NCBI GenBank assembly: GCA_903871435.1
Contig: CAIQGU010000288.1
Location: 1-8,856, forward strand
Reading direction: 5' to 3'
Source: an uncultured Burkholderiales bacterium
GTDB lineage: Bacteria > Pseudomonadota > Gammaproteobacteria > Burkholderiales > Burkholderiaceae_F
Length of the DNA: 8,856 nt
Shown here piece by piece: positions 1-6,047 of this stretch. Position 1 is the stretch's first letter; the number at the start of each line of letters is the position of its first letter. Position numbers and translations under genes: made by a program. The notes beneath the pieces were generated by a model that made no database searches, was not told the origin of the DNA, and saw nothing but the letters and a program-made list of their open reading frames with translations.

Positions 1-2
1 CA

Positions 3-161
3 GTTCACGCGCTTCCAACGCTGGAGACCGAGCGCCTCGTCCTGCGCCCCTGGGCGCTGGCCAGCGCGCATCATGGCAAGGGCGATGCACGCGAAGCCAT
101 GCGGGCTGCGATCGACTGGGCTCGCAGGCGATCATCGCCTTATAACGACCTAAACCCCTGA
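3..161 (+). pseudogene. Remnant of a GNAT-family N-acetyltransferase (internally deleted)
   Basis: The frame is open from the window edge to a TGA at 159-161, giving about 52 codons; the start codon must lie just before the window. The translation near the start reads LETERLVLRPW, the typical first strand of RimJ/RimL-like GNAT acetyltransferases. Only about six residues later comes HHGKGDAREAMRAAIDWA, which resembles GNAT motif A, the acetyl-CoA pyrophosphate-binding loop and following helix. In intact family members these two elements are separated by very roughly 70-90 residues, and more sequence follows motif A; here the frame ends about 14 codons later in unrelated residues. I infer an in-frame internal deletion plus loss of the C-terminus, so no active enzyme. 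An alternative is a chance or repurposed short ORF. The GNAT resemblance is by eye only. Confidence 0.5.
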
Positions 162-216
162 TTTCCCCGGCATTCCCCCCAGAATCGCCCTAAAGCCGGG
201 TTTCCTTCATTTCAGA

Positions 217-222
217 TACAAT
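217..222 (+). promoter_or_regulatory. Candidate -10 box of an rpsO promoter
   Basis: TACAAT matches the sigma-70 -10 consensus at five of six bases and would place the transcript start near position 229, giving a leader of about 55 nt before rpsO. No convincing -35 hexamer is visible 16-18 bases upstream, so this is a weak call. Its support is the location between a gene remnant and a strongly expressed ribosomal protein gene. Confidence 0.35.
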
Positions 223-233
223 GTCAGGTTCAC

Positions 234-255
234 GGCATGGCATTCCTTCCATGTC
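234..255 (+). promoter_or_regulatory. Leader hairpin upstream of rpsO
   Basis: GGCATGG (234-240) pairs with CCATGTC (249-255) through seven pairs, one of them G-U, around an 8-nt loop. It lies at the predicted 5' end of the rpsO transcript, 28 nt before the start codon. S15 is known to repress its own translation by binding structured leader RNA in several bacterial lineages. This element could be part of such a control region, but no S15-binding motif is established here. Confidence 0.3.
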
Positions 256-283
256 CGCCAGTCGAACCATTAAAGGGAAAATC

Positions 284-553
284 ATGGCAGTGTCCGACAT
301 CAAGAAGGGCGACATCGTCGCCAAGTATCAACGCGCCGGCAATGACACCGGGTCCCCCGAAGTCCAGGTCGCGCTGCTCACGGCCCGCATCAACGAGCTG
401 ACCGAGCATTTCAAGACGCACGTCAAGGATCACCACTCGCGCCGTGGCCTGCTCAAGATGGTGAGCCGCCGTCGCAAGCTGCTCGATTATCTCAAGGGCA
501 GGAATCCCGATTCGTACAAGGGTCTCATCGACCGTCTCGGTCTGCGCAAGTAG
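284..553 (+). CDS. rpsO: 30S ribosomal protein S15
   Basis: The product is an 89-residue protein, the usual S15 length, that binds 16S rRNA in the central domain early in 30S assembly and contributes to a bridge with the 50S subunit. The hallmark segments are present: [17 protein letters not shown] (residues about 20-36) and [25 protein letters not shown] (about 46-70), the conserved rRNA-binding helices, followed by the terminal LIDRLGLRK. The ATG at 284 is chosen because it gives the family length and is preceded by AAGGGA at 273-278 with a 5-nt spacer. An in-frame ATG at 221 would add 21 unrelated residues and overlaps the -10 box. pnp follows after 250 nt, as in many proteobacteria, where the two are usually co-transcribed. 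Confidence 0.97.
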   Translation: MAVSDIKKGDIVAKYQRAGNDTGSPEVQVALLTARINELTEHFKTHVKDHHSRRGLLKMVSRRRKLLDYLKGRNPDSYKGLIDRLGLRK

Positions 554-580
554 GCACCAGGGCGCGATCGAATGGATCTC

Positions 581-632
581 GCAACGTGGGCAGCTTCGGG
601 TGTCAATCCGGACCCTGCCCACGCGGCGTTGC
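581..632 (+). other. Long hairpin in the rpsO-pnp spacer
   Basis: CGTGGGCAG (585-593) and CTGCCCACG (615-623) form a perfect 9-bp inverted repeat. A second short stem (595-599 with 608-612) can form inside the loop, and GCAA (581-584) can pair with TTGC (629-632) outside a 5-nt bulge. No run of T follows, so this does not look like a factor-independent terminator. In E. coli the same spacer carries a stem-loop cut by RNase III, which lets PNPase control its own mRNA; this hairpin is a candidate counterpart, by position and structure only. Confidence 0.5.
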
Positions 633-650
633 GCCAGACGAACCCGCATG

Positions 651-669
651 TCCGGAGCATTTCTCCGGG
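651..669 (+). other. Second hairpin in the rpsO-pnp spacer
   Basis: CCGGAG (652-657) pairs perfectly with CTCCGG (663-668) around a 5-nt loop, and a T-G pair can extend the stem to 651/669. It lies 135 nt before the pnp start. With the hairpin before it and the GCCGG/CCGGC stem at 706-721, it forms a heavily structured leader. Confidence 0.4.
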
Positions 670-705
670 AAATCATCCTCGAAATGCCGGCGGCGAAGTT
701 GCTCA

Positions 706-721
706 GCCGGGTAGCACCGGC
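706..721 (+). other. Third short hairpin in the rpsO-pnp spacer
   Basis: GCCGG (706-710) pairs with CCGGC (717-721) around a 6-nt loop. TGCCGG at 685-690 could compete for the same 3' arm, pairing with CCGGCA at 717-722, so two alternative folds are possible. In G+C-rich DNA such short stems arise easily by chance. Confidence 0.25.
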
Positions 722-803
722 AGTGCAGTGCCTTCTTAGGTAGCCGCGGCAAGGGCGGCAGGCGCGTGCGCAGTCGTAACGGAATTGGTGAAAGGAAACC
801 CTC

Positions 804-2918
804 GTGTTTGACAAAGTGAAGAAGACATTTCAGTACGGCGACCATACTGTGCACCTGGAAACCGGCGAAATCGCCCGTCAGGCTGGCGGTGCCGTGATCG
901 TTTCGGTCGATGACACGGTGATCCTGGCCACGGTGGTCGGTGCCAGCAAGGCCAAGCCCGGTCAGGACTTCTTCCCCCTGACGGTGGACTACATCGAAAA
1001 GACCTACGCCGCCGGCAAGATCCCCGGCGGTTTCTTCAAGCGCGAGGGGCGTCCCTCCGAGAAGGAAACCCTCACGTCCCGCCTGATCGACCGCCCCCTG
1101 CGGCCGCTGTTTCCGGAAGGCTTCTTCAACGAAGTCCAGGTCGTCATTCACGTGCTGTCCGTGAACCCGGAAATCGATCCCGATATTCCCGCCATCATCG
1201 GCGCCTCGGCAGCCTTGTCGATCTCCGGCATTCCGTTCAGCGGTCCCGTGGGCGCAGCACGCGTCGGCTACATCGACGGCAAGTACGTCATCAATCCTTC
1301 GGCCACCGCGCTCAAGACCTCGAAGCTCAACCTCGTGGTTGCCGGCACCGAACGTGCCGTGCTCATGGTCGAGTCCGAAGCCGACCAGCTCTCCGAAGAC
1401 ATCATGCTGGGCGCCGTTGTGTACGGCCACGAGCAGATGCAAGCCGTGATCGGCGCCATCGATGAACTGGTGCGCGACGCCGGCAAGCCCGCCTGGGACT
1501 GGACGCCGCCCGCCAAGAACGAAGCGCTGACCGCCCGCCTCGCCGCCATCGCTGGCCCCGGCTACAACGACGCCTACCAGATCCGCAGCAAGCAGGCTCG
1601 TACCCAGAAGCTCAAGGAAGTCGAAGCCAAGGTGTGGGAACAACTCGCGGCCGAAACCGCCGGCGGTGCCCCGGCTGTGGACGCCCGCGAAGTCGACCAG
1701 ATCCTGTTCGATATGCAAGCCAAGCTCGTTCGCAACCAGATCCTGGCCGGCGAACCGCGTATCGACGGCCGCGACACCCGGACGGTGCGTCCCATCGAGG
1801 TGCGCCTGGGCGTGCTGCCCCGCACCCACGGCTCGTCGCTGTTCACCCGCGGTGAAACCCAGGCGCTGGTCACGGCCACGCTGGGCACCAAGCAGGACGA
1901 GCAGATCATCGACGCACTGATGGGCGAGTATCGCGACCGCTTCATGATGCACTACAACATGCCGCCCTTCGCCACCGGCGAAACCGGCCGCGTGGGCACG
2001 CCCAAGCGCCGCGAAATCGGTCATGGCCGCCTGGCCAAGCGCGCCCTGGTGGCGGTGCTGCCGCCGCCCGAAGAGTTCCAGTATTCCATCCGCATCGTGT
2101 CGGAAATCACCGAGTCCAACGGCTCCTCGTCGATGGCCTCCGTCTGTGGCGGCAGCCTGGCGCTGATGGATGCGGGCGTTCCCATCAAGGCGCACGTGGC
2201 CGGCGTTGCCATGGGTCTCATCAAGGAAGGCGGCCGCTTTGCGGTACTGACCGACATACTGGGTGACGAGGATCACCTCGGCGACATGGACTTCAAGGTA
2301 GCCGGTACGGTCAATGGCATCACCGCGCTGCAGATGGACATCAAGATCGAGGGCATCACCAAGGAAATCATGCACGTGGCGCTGGCCCAGGCACGCGAAG
2401 GCCGCACCCACATCCTGCAAAGGATGCAGGACGCCATCACGGGCTCGCGCGGTGAACTCTCCGCCTTCGCGCCCCGCATGATCCGCATCAAGATCAACCC
2501 CGAGAAGATCCGTGACGTCATCGGCAAGGGCGGAGCCGTCATCCGCGCGCTCACCGAAGAAACGGGCACGCAGATCGACATCGAGGACGACGGCAGCATC
2601 ACCATCGCCAGCGTCGACCAGGACAAGGGTCGCGAGGCAGAGCGCCGCATCCTGGAACTCACCGCGGAAGTCGAAGTGGGCAAGGTCTACGACGGCACGG
2701 TGCTGCGCCTGCTCGATTTCGGCGCCATCGTCCAGTTGCTGCCCGGCCGCGATGGCCTGTTGCACATCTCGCAGATTGCCAATGAGCGTGTCAATCAGGT
2801 GTCCGACTACCTCAAGGAAGGCCAGGCCGTGAAGGTCAAGGTCATCGAGGCCGACGAAAAGGGCCGTGTGCGCCTGTCGATGAAGGCGGTTGGCGGCGAA
2901 GCGCCGCCGGCGGCCTGA
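804..2918 (+). CDS. pnp: Polyribonucleotide nucleotidyltransferase (PNPase)
   Basis: This 704-residue, full-length PNPase degrades RNA 3' to 5' by phosphorolysis, releasing nucleoside diphosphates, and works as a trimer, often within the RNA degradosome. Domains run in the standard order: RNase PH-like domain 1 (about 10-145, with [13 protein letters not shown] at 78-90), a helical linker (about 150-300), RNase PH-like domain 2 (about 320-535), a KH domain with its GKGG loop at 574-577, and an S1 domain (about 623-695). Catalytic-core signatures are intact: [18 protein letters not shown] near 441-458 and [20 protein letters not shown] at 482-501, in which D488 and D494 match the metal-binding aspartates. 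The GTG start at 804 is supported by AAAGGA at 791-796. The structured 250-nt leader suggests autoregulation. tpiA begins 24 nt after the stop. Confidence 0.98.
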   Translation: MFDKVKKTFQYGDHTVHLETGEIARQAGGAVIVSVDDTVILATVVGASKAKPGQDFFPLTVDYIEKTYAAGKIPGGFFKREGRPSEKETLTSRLIDRPLRPLFPEGFFNEVQVVIHVLSVNPEIDPDIPAIIGASAALSISGIPFSGPVGAARVGYIDGKYVINPSATALKTSKLNLVVAGTERAVLMVESEADQLSEDIMLGAVVYGHEQMQAVIGAIDELVRDAGKPAWDWTPPAKNEALTARLAAIAGPGYNDAYQIRSKQARTQKLKEVEAKVWEQLAAETAGGAPAVDAREVDQILFDMQAKLVRNQILAGEPRIDGRDTRTVRPIEVRLGVLPRTHGSSLFTRGETQALVTATLGTKQDEQIIDALMGEYRDRFMMHYNMPPFATGETGRVGTPKRREIGHGRLAKRALVAVLPPPEEFQYSIRIVSEITESNGSSSMASVCGGSLALMDAGVPIKAHVAGVAMGLIKEGGRFAVLTDILGDEDHLGDMDFKVAGTVNGITALQMDIKIEGITKEIMHVALAQAREGRTHILQRMQDAITGSRGELSAFAPRMIRIKINPEKIRDVIGKGGAVIRALTEETGTQIDIEDDGSITIASVDQDKGREAERRILELTAEVEVGKVYDGTVLRLLDFGAIVQLLPGRDGLLHISQIANERVNQVSDYLKEGQAVKVKVIEADEKGRVRLSMKAVGGEAPPAA

Positions 2919-2942
2919 GGACGGGATTGCCGGAGCGCCAGC

Positions 2943-3695
2943 ATGGGCCAGCGCGCGAAGCTCGTCGCCGCCAATTGGAAGATGAACGGCAATACGCCGG
3001 ACAACGACCGTTGGCTGCGCGCGTTTCGCGATGCGCCCCCCAAGTGCGAGACCGTCGTCTGCCCGCCGTTCGTCTACCTGCAGCAGGTGGCAGCTGGCCT
3101 CGCGGGCACAGCGGCCGGGGTCGGCGCGCAGGATGTTTCGGACCGGGCGCTCGGTGCCTGGACCGGGGAAGTTGCCGCGGAAATGCTGCTCGACAGCGGC
3201 GTCACCTGGGTAATCCTCGGGCACTCCGAGCGGCGCGCGTCGTTTGGCCATTCCGACGCCATCGTCGCGGCCAAGATGGAGCGGGTCGTAGCCGCGGGCT
3301 TGCGGCCTATCTTGTGCGTGGGCGAGACCCTGCACCAGCGTGAACAGGGCCTCACCATGGCGGTGATTGCGGCTCAGCTGGAGGCGGTCTTGCAGCGCTG
3401 CCCGGCTGCGCAGCTGGTGGTCGGCGCCATCGCCTACGAGCCGGTGTGGGCGATAGGCACCGGGCGTACGGCAACGCCTGCCCAGGCGCAGGAAGTGCAC
3501 GCGGCGATCCGCGCGCGTATCGCGGCGCATGACCCGCACGCGGCAGCGGGGATGCGCTTGCTGTACGGCGGCAGCGTGAAGCCGGCCAATGCGGCGGAAT
3601 TGTTTTCTCAGCCGGATATTGACGGCGGCCTGATTGGCGGTGCATCGCTGGTGGCGGCGGATTTTCTGGCGATATGCGCGGCGGCCGCGCATTGA
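2943..3695 (+). CDS. tpiA: Triosephosphate isomerase
   Basis: The 250-residue TIM-barrel enzyme interconverts dihydroxyacetone phosphate and glyceraldehyde 3-phosphate in glycolysis and gluconeogenesis; it acts as a cytoplasmic dimer. Catalytic residues are present: N11 and K13 in AANWKMNG, H94 in ILGHSERR, and E166 in AYEPVWAIGTG, which leads into the mobile loop 6. The phosphate-binding YGGSV is at 208-212. Length is normal. One oddity is residue 103, a His where most family members have Glu, in FGHSDAIV (human numbering Glu104). The ATG at 2943 has GGAG at 2932-2935 with a 7-nt spacer. It follows pnp by 24 nt and precedes secG by 43 nt, so the three are probably co-transcribed. Confidence 0.97.
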   Translation: MGQRAKLVAANWKMNGNTPDNDRWLRAFRDAPPKCETVVCPPFVYLQQVAAGLAGTAAGVGAQDVSDRALGAWTGEVAAEMLLDSGVTWVILGHSERRASFGHSDAIVAAKMERVVAAGLRPILCVGETLHQREQGLTMAVIAAQLEAVLQRCPAAQLVVGAIAYEPVWAIGTGRTATPAQAQEVHAAIRARIAAHDPHAAAGMRLLYGGSVKPANAAELFSQPDIDGGLIGGASLVAADFLAICAAAAH

Positions 3696-3738
3696 CGTTT
3701 CATGAAGTTTTGATAAGGTTTTTCTGGGAGTTGATGAT

Positions 3739-4152
3739 ATGGGCTGGATCGTTACCCTGTTGATGGTGGTGCAGGTCATCTGCGCCGGTGCCGTCATCAT
3801 TCTGGTGTTGCTGCAGCATGGCAAGGGTGCCGATATGGGTGCCGCATTTGGAGGTGGCGCTTCCGGCAGCCTTTTCGGTGCCAGCGGATCGGCCAACTTC
3901 CTGTCGCGGACCACGGCAGTCATCGCCGGTGTCTTCTTCGTCGCCACGATAGGTCTCGCCTATTCCGCCACGCAGTTTCGTGCGTCGCACGGCGGCGGTC
4001 TGATGAAAACGGCGATTCCGGCCAGCAGCACGCCTGCTGGCAGTGCAGCACCTGCCCCCGGTGACCAGGTTCCGCAGGGAGCCGGCGCCGCTCCGGCGAC
4101 GGCACCGGCCGCACCGGCGGATGGTGGCAAGGCTGCAGATATCCCGAAGTAG
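3739..4152 (+). CDS. secG: Preprotein translocase subunit SecG
   Basis: The 137-residue product is the small accessory subunit of the SecYEG inner-membrane channel and improves SecA-driven protein export. It shows the family plan: a first membrane segment (about residues 2-25), a cytoplasmic loop with the conserved LLQHGKGADMGAAFGGG and SLFGASGSANFLSR, and a second membrane segment (about 59-78). The C-terminal part from about residue 90 is a tail rich in Ala, Pro and Gly, longer than in minimal SecG proteins and probably disordered. The ATG at 3739 is preceded by GGGAG at 3726-3730 with an 8-nt spacer. Location between tpiA and a tRNA-Leu gene is the common arrangement in proteobacteria. Confidence 0.95.
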   Translation: MGWIVTLLMVVQVICAGAVIILVLLQHGKGADMGAAFGGGASGSLFGASGSANFLSRTTAVIAGVFFVATIGLAYSATQFRASHGGGLMKTAIPASSTPAGSAAPAPGDQVPQGAGAAPATAPAAPADGGKAADIPK

Positions 4153-4160
4153 GTTTTACA

Positions 4161-4193
4161 CGCTGCCTGCGCGCTTTTCTGGTGGTGGCAGCG
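4161..4193 (+). other. Inverted repeat just after secG
   Basis: CGCTGCC (4161-4167) and GGCAGCG (4187-4193) are perfect 7-bp complements around a 19-nt loop, starting 9 nt after the secG stop. The position suits a 3'-end stabilising or terminating structure for the upstream operon, but there is no following T-run. Confidence 0.3.
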
Positions 4194-4217
4194 ACAACGG
4201 CAAGCGGGTTTTCCCTC

Positions 4218-4248
4218 GCGTGTGGGTCTCATTGCCGATGAGACACGC
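4218..4248 (+). promoter_or_regulatory. Palindrome upstream of tRNA-Leu
   Basis: GTCTCAT (4226-4232) and ATGAGAC (4238-4244) are perfect complements around a 5-nt loop. GCGT (4218-4221) and ACGC (4245-4248) extend the stem past a 4-nt bulge. The element covers the place where the -35 region of the tRNA promoter should be, so it could be an operator-like site or an RNA stem ending the secG transcript. No T-run follows. Confidence 0.4.
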
Positions 4249-4259
4249 TCGAATCGCGG

Positions 4260-4265
4260 TAGAAT
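4260..4265 (+). promoter_or_regulatory. Candidate -10 box of the tRNA-Leu promoter
   Basis: TAGAAT matches the sigma-70 -10 consensus at five of six bases. It would start transcription near 4272, about five bases before the mature tRNA 5' end, which is a typical distance. A clear -35 hexamer is not visible at 16-18 bases. If active, this promoter could also feed the nuo operon. Confidence 0.4.
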
Positions 4266-4276
4266 TTGAGCCGTTC

Positions 4277-4361
4277 GCCGACGTGGTGAAATTGGTAGAC
4301 ACACCATCTTGAGGGGGTGGCGGCGCAAGCCGTGCGAGTTCGAGTCTCGCCGTCGGCACCA
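4277..4361 (+). tRNA. tRNA-Leu, anticodon GAG
   Basis: The 85-nt gene folds completely. The acceptor stem GCCGACG/CGTCGGC (4277-4283 with 4351-4357) is perfect, with discriminator A at 4358 and an encoded CCA at 4359-4361. The D stem is GTG/CAC with loop 4289-4299. The anticodon stem is 4304-4308 with 4316-4320, and the loop TTGAGGG carries GAG at 4311-4313, which reads CUC and CUU leucine codons. The long variable arm CGGC-GCAA-GCCG (4321-4332) is typical of leucine tRNAs (class II). The T stem GCGAG/CTCGC encloses TTCGAGT. It sits between secG and nuoA and may be processed from a longer transcript. Confidence 0.97.
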
Positions 4362-4375
4362 CGCATGAAGCAGGG

Positions 4376-4402
4376 CGCCTGCAGTCGAATCGATTGCAGG
4401 CG
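4376..4402 (+). other. Strong 12-bp hairpin between tRNA-Leu and nuoA
   Basis: The arms 4376-4387 and 4391-4402 pair over 12 positions (one G-U) around a 3-nt AAT loop. The stem begins 15 nt after the tRNA CCA end and is followed by an A-rich stretch (about 4405-4420), not T-rich, so it is not a standard factor-independent terminator. It could set the 3' boundary for tRNA processing, be an RNase III site, or shape the nuoA leader. The rest of the spacer up to nuoA shows no clear promoter. Confidence 0.5.
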
Positions 4403-4502
4403 GGAGAAAATAACAATAAAGCGCTGCCGCGAAGTTTTCGGCGCCCGGTTCCAGGCTGTTCGGGCGTTCGCAGGCGTGCGCAATTCAACACACGGGTGGA
4501 TT

Positions 4503-4868
4503 GTGGATCTGGGGAACTACGTTCCGGTCTTGGTCTTCGTGGCGGTGGGCGCCTTCATCGGCATTGCCCCCATCGCCCTGGGTGCGTTACTCGGCCCGAA
4601 CCGCCCCGATCCCGAAAAGCTGTCGCCTTACGAGTGCGGCTTCGAGGCATTCGAGGACGCGCGCATGAAATTCGACGTGCGCTATTACCTCGTGGCCATC
4701 CTCTTCATACTGTTCGACCTCGAAGTCGCCTTCCTGGTGCCATGGGGCGTGTCACTGCACGCCCTGGGTCCGTGGAGCGAAGGGTTTTGGGCGATGATGC
4801 TGTTCCTGGCCATTCTCGCAGTCGGCTTCCTGTACGAATGGAAGAAGGGCGCGCTCGACTGGGAGTAA
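4503..4868 (+). CDS. nuoA: NADH-quinone oxidoreductase subunit A
   Basis: The product, about 121 residues, is the small membrane subunit of complex I at the junction of the membrane arm and the quinone site. Three hydrophobic segments are evident (about residues 6-30, 61-82 and 93-112). The conserved loop [21 protein letters not shown] lies at about 42-62, and the acidic pair D72/E74 in [11 protein letters not shown] matches residues important for proton pumping in the family. The GTG at 4503 is chosen because it gives the usual length and an N-terminus of the MxLxNYxPVL type; the upstream in-frame extension would run into the tRNA gene. The purine-rich GGGTGGA just before it is very close, so the ribosome site is weak. 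It opens the nuo operon. Confidence 0.93.
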   Translation: MDLGNYVPVLVFVAVGAFIGIAPIALGALLGPNRPDPEKLSPYECGFEAFEDARMKFDVRYYLVAILFILFDLEVAFLVPWGVSLHALGPWSEGFWAMMLFLAILAVGFLYEWKKGALDWE

Positions 4869-4929
4869 CGGTCCGGGCGGTGCGTGGGAATGTGGGATCT
4901 CTTGTGACTTCCTGAGGATTGACGATCGC

Positions 4930-5406
4930 GTGGGTATCGAAGGCAAACTGAGCCAGGGTTTCATAACCACCAGTGCTGACGCCGTCATCAACTGGTCCAA
5001 GACCGGTTCGCTATGGCCCATGACCTTCGGTCTGGCCTGCTGCGCCGTGGAAATGATGCACGCTGGCGCCGCGCGCTATGACCTCGACCGCTTTGGTGTG
5101 GTCTTCCGCCCCAGCCCGCGCCAGTCCGATCTCATGATCGTTGCCGGCACCTTGTGCAACAAGATGGCGCCGGCGCTGCGCAAGGTCTACGACCAGATGC
5201 CCGAGCCCCGCTGGGTCCTCTCCATGGGTTCGTGCGCCAACGGCGGCGGCTACTACCATTACTCGTATTCCGTGGTGCGCGGTTGCGACCGCATCGTGCC
5301 CGTCGATATCTACGTACCTGGCTGTCCGCCCACTGCCGAGGCCCTCATCTACGGCATCGTGCAGCTGCAGAGCAAGATACGCCGCACCAATACCATCGCC
5401 CGGTGA
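4930..5406 (+). CDS. nuoB: NADH-quinone oxidoreductase subunit B
   Basis: The 158-residue product is the 20-kDa-type (PSST) subunit of complex I. It carries the terminal 4Fe-4S cluster N2, which passes electrons to quinone at the interface with NuoD. The cluster ligands are visible: the adjacent pair C37-C38 in [12 protein letters not shown]102 in [12 protein letters not shown] and C132 in [12 protein letters not shown]. The conserved [17 protein letters not shown] precedes them at about 59-75. The GTG at 4930 gives a normal N-terminus, with TGAGGA at 4913-4918 as a somewhat distant ribosome site. It follows nuoA by 61 nt and is 4 nt from the chosen nuoC start. Confidence 0.97.
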   Translation: MGIEGKLSQGFITTSADAVINWSKTGSLWPMTFGLACCAVEMMHAGAARYDLDRFGVVFRPSPRQSDLMIVAGTLCNKMAPALRKVYDQMPEPRWVLSMGSCANGGGYYHYSYSVVRGCDRIVPVDIYVPGCPPTAEALIYGIVQLQSKIRRTNTIAR

Positions 5407-5410
5407 CCGC

Positions 5411-6043
5411 GTGGATGCCCCCACTTTGAATGCCGGTGGAAACATCGACGACTTGGCTGAGCGGCTGCGCGTCGCCTTCGGTGAAGAAATCGTTTCCCTG
5501 GTGAAGGATCGCGCCGAAATCACGCTGCGTGTGGCGCCCCAGCACTGGCAGTCGTCGGCGCTGCGCCTGCGCGATGATCCGCAGTTCGGGTTTTCCCAGA
5601 TGCTCGACCTTTGTGGCGTCGATTACCTGCAGTACGGCGAAGGCGCGTGGCAGGGCCCCCGCTTCGCCGTCGTGGCGCATCTGCTGTCGCTCACCAACAA
5701 CTGGCGCCTGCGGCTGCGCACCTTCTGCGACGACGACGGCATTCCACTGGTGCATACCCTGCTGCCCGTGTGGCCGTCGGCGGGCTGGTACGAGCGCGAG
5801 GCCTTCGATCTTTTCGGCATACTTTTCGATGGTCACCCCGACCTGCGCCGCATCCTCACCGATTACGGCTTCGTCGGTCATCCGTTCCGCCGCGACTTTC
5901 CCATCTCCGGCAGCGTGGAGATGCGCTACGACCCGGAACTGCGGCGTGTGATCTACCAGCCGGTATCCATAGAACCGCGCGAAGTCACGCCCCGCGTGAT
6001 CCGCGAGGAGAACTATGCGCGCGGGCCGGGAAAGAACGGGTAG
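5411..6043 (+). CDS. nuoC: NADH-quinone oxidoreductase subunit C
   Basis: The product, about 210 residues, is the 30-kDa-type subunit of the peripheral arm of complex I; it packs against NuoD and NuoB and has no cofactor. The family signature is clear in the C-terminal half: [20 protein letters not shown] (about 125-144), then [20 protein letters not shown]. It is a separate gene, not fused to nuoD as in enterics. No ATG is available in frame, so the GTG at 5411 is the best start, 4 nt after the nuoB stop and presumably translationally coupled; TTG at 5426 or 5453 cannot be excluded, and no good ribosome site marks any of them. The reading frame stays open far upstream, inside nuoB, which is overlap and not coding. 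Confidence 0.94.
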   Translation: MDAPTLNAGGNIDDLAERLRVAFGEEIVSLVKDRAEITLRVAPQHWQSSALRLRDDPQFGFSQMLDLCGVDYLQYGEGAWQGPRFAVVAHLLSLTNNWRLRLRTFCDDDGIPLVHTLLPVWPSAGWYEREAFDLFGILFDGHPDLRRILTDYGFVGHPFRRDFPISGSVEMRYDPELRRVIYQPVSIEPREVTPRVIREENYARGPGKNG

Positions 6044-6047
6044 CACC

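Noticed and set aside
126..140. Small AGGCGA/TCGCCT hairpin as a terminator before rpsO
   Set aside because: The stem is only 6 bp with a 3-nt loop, has no T-run after it, and lies inside the GNAT remnant frame.
221..283. N-terminal extension of rpsO from an upstream ATG
   Set aside because: It would add 21 residues not found in S15, overlaps the -10 box, and lacks a ribosome site; the 89-residue form is standard.
603..3947. Very long minus-strand open frame (1114 codons) across pnp, tpiA and secG
   Set aside because: It is antisense to three well-recognised genes, has no recognisable domain, and is rich in His, Arg, Gly and Ala as expected from codon bias on the opposite strand.
4403..4422. 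A-rich stretch as a nuo promoter
   Set aside because: Candidate hexamers match the sigma-70 consensus at only about three of six bases, with no convincing -35 partner.
4317..4502. N-terminal extension of nuoA
   Set aside because: The extended frame begins inside the tRNA-Leu gene and crosses a 12-bp hairpin; its residues are not NuoA-like.
5141..5410. N-terminal extension of nuoC into nuoB
   Set aside because: The region encodes the conserved cluster-binding part of NuoB in another frame; the upstream nuoC-frame translation has no family similarity.
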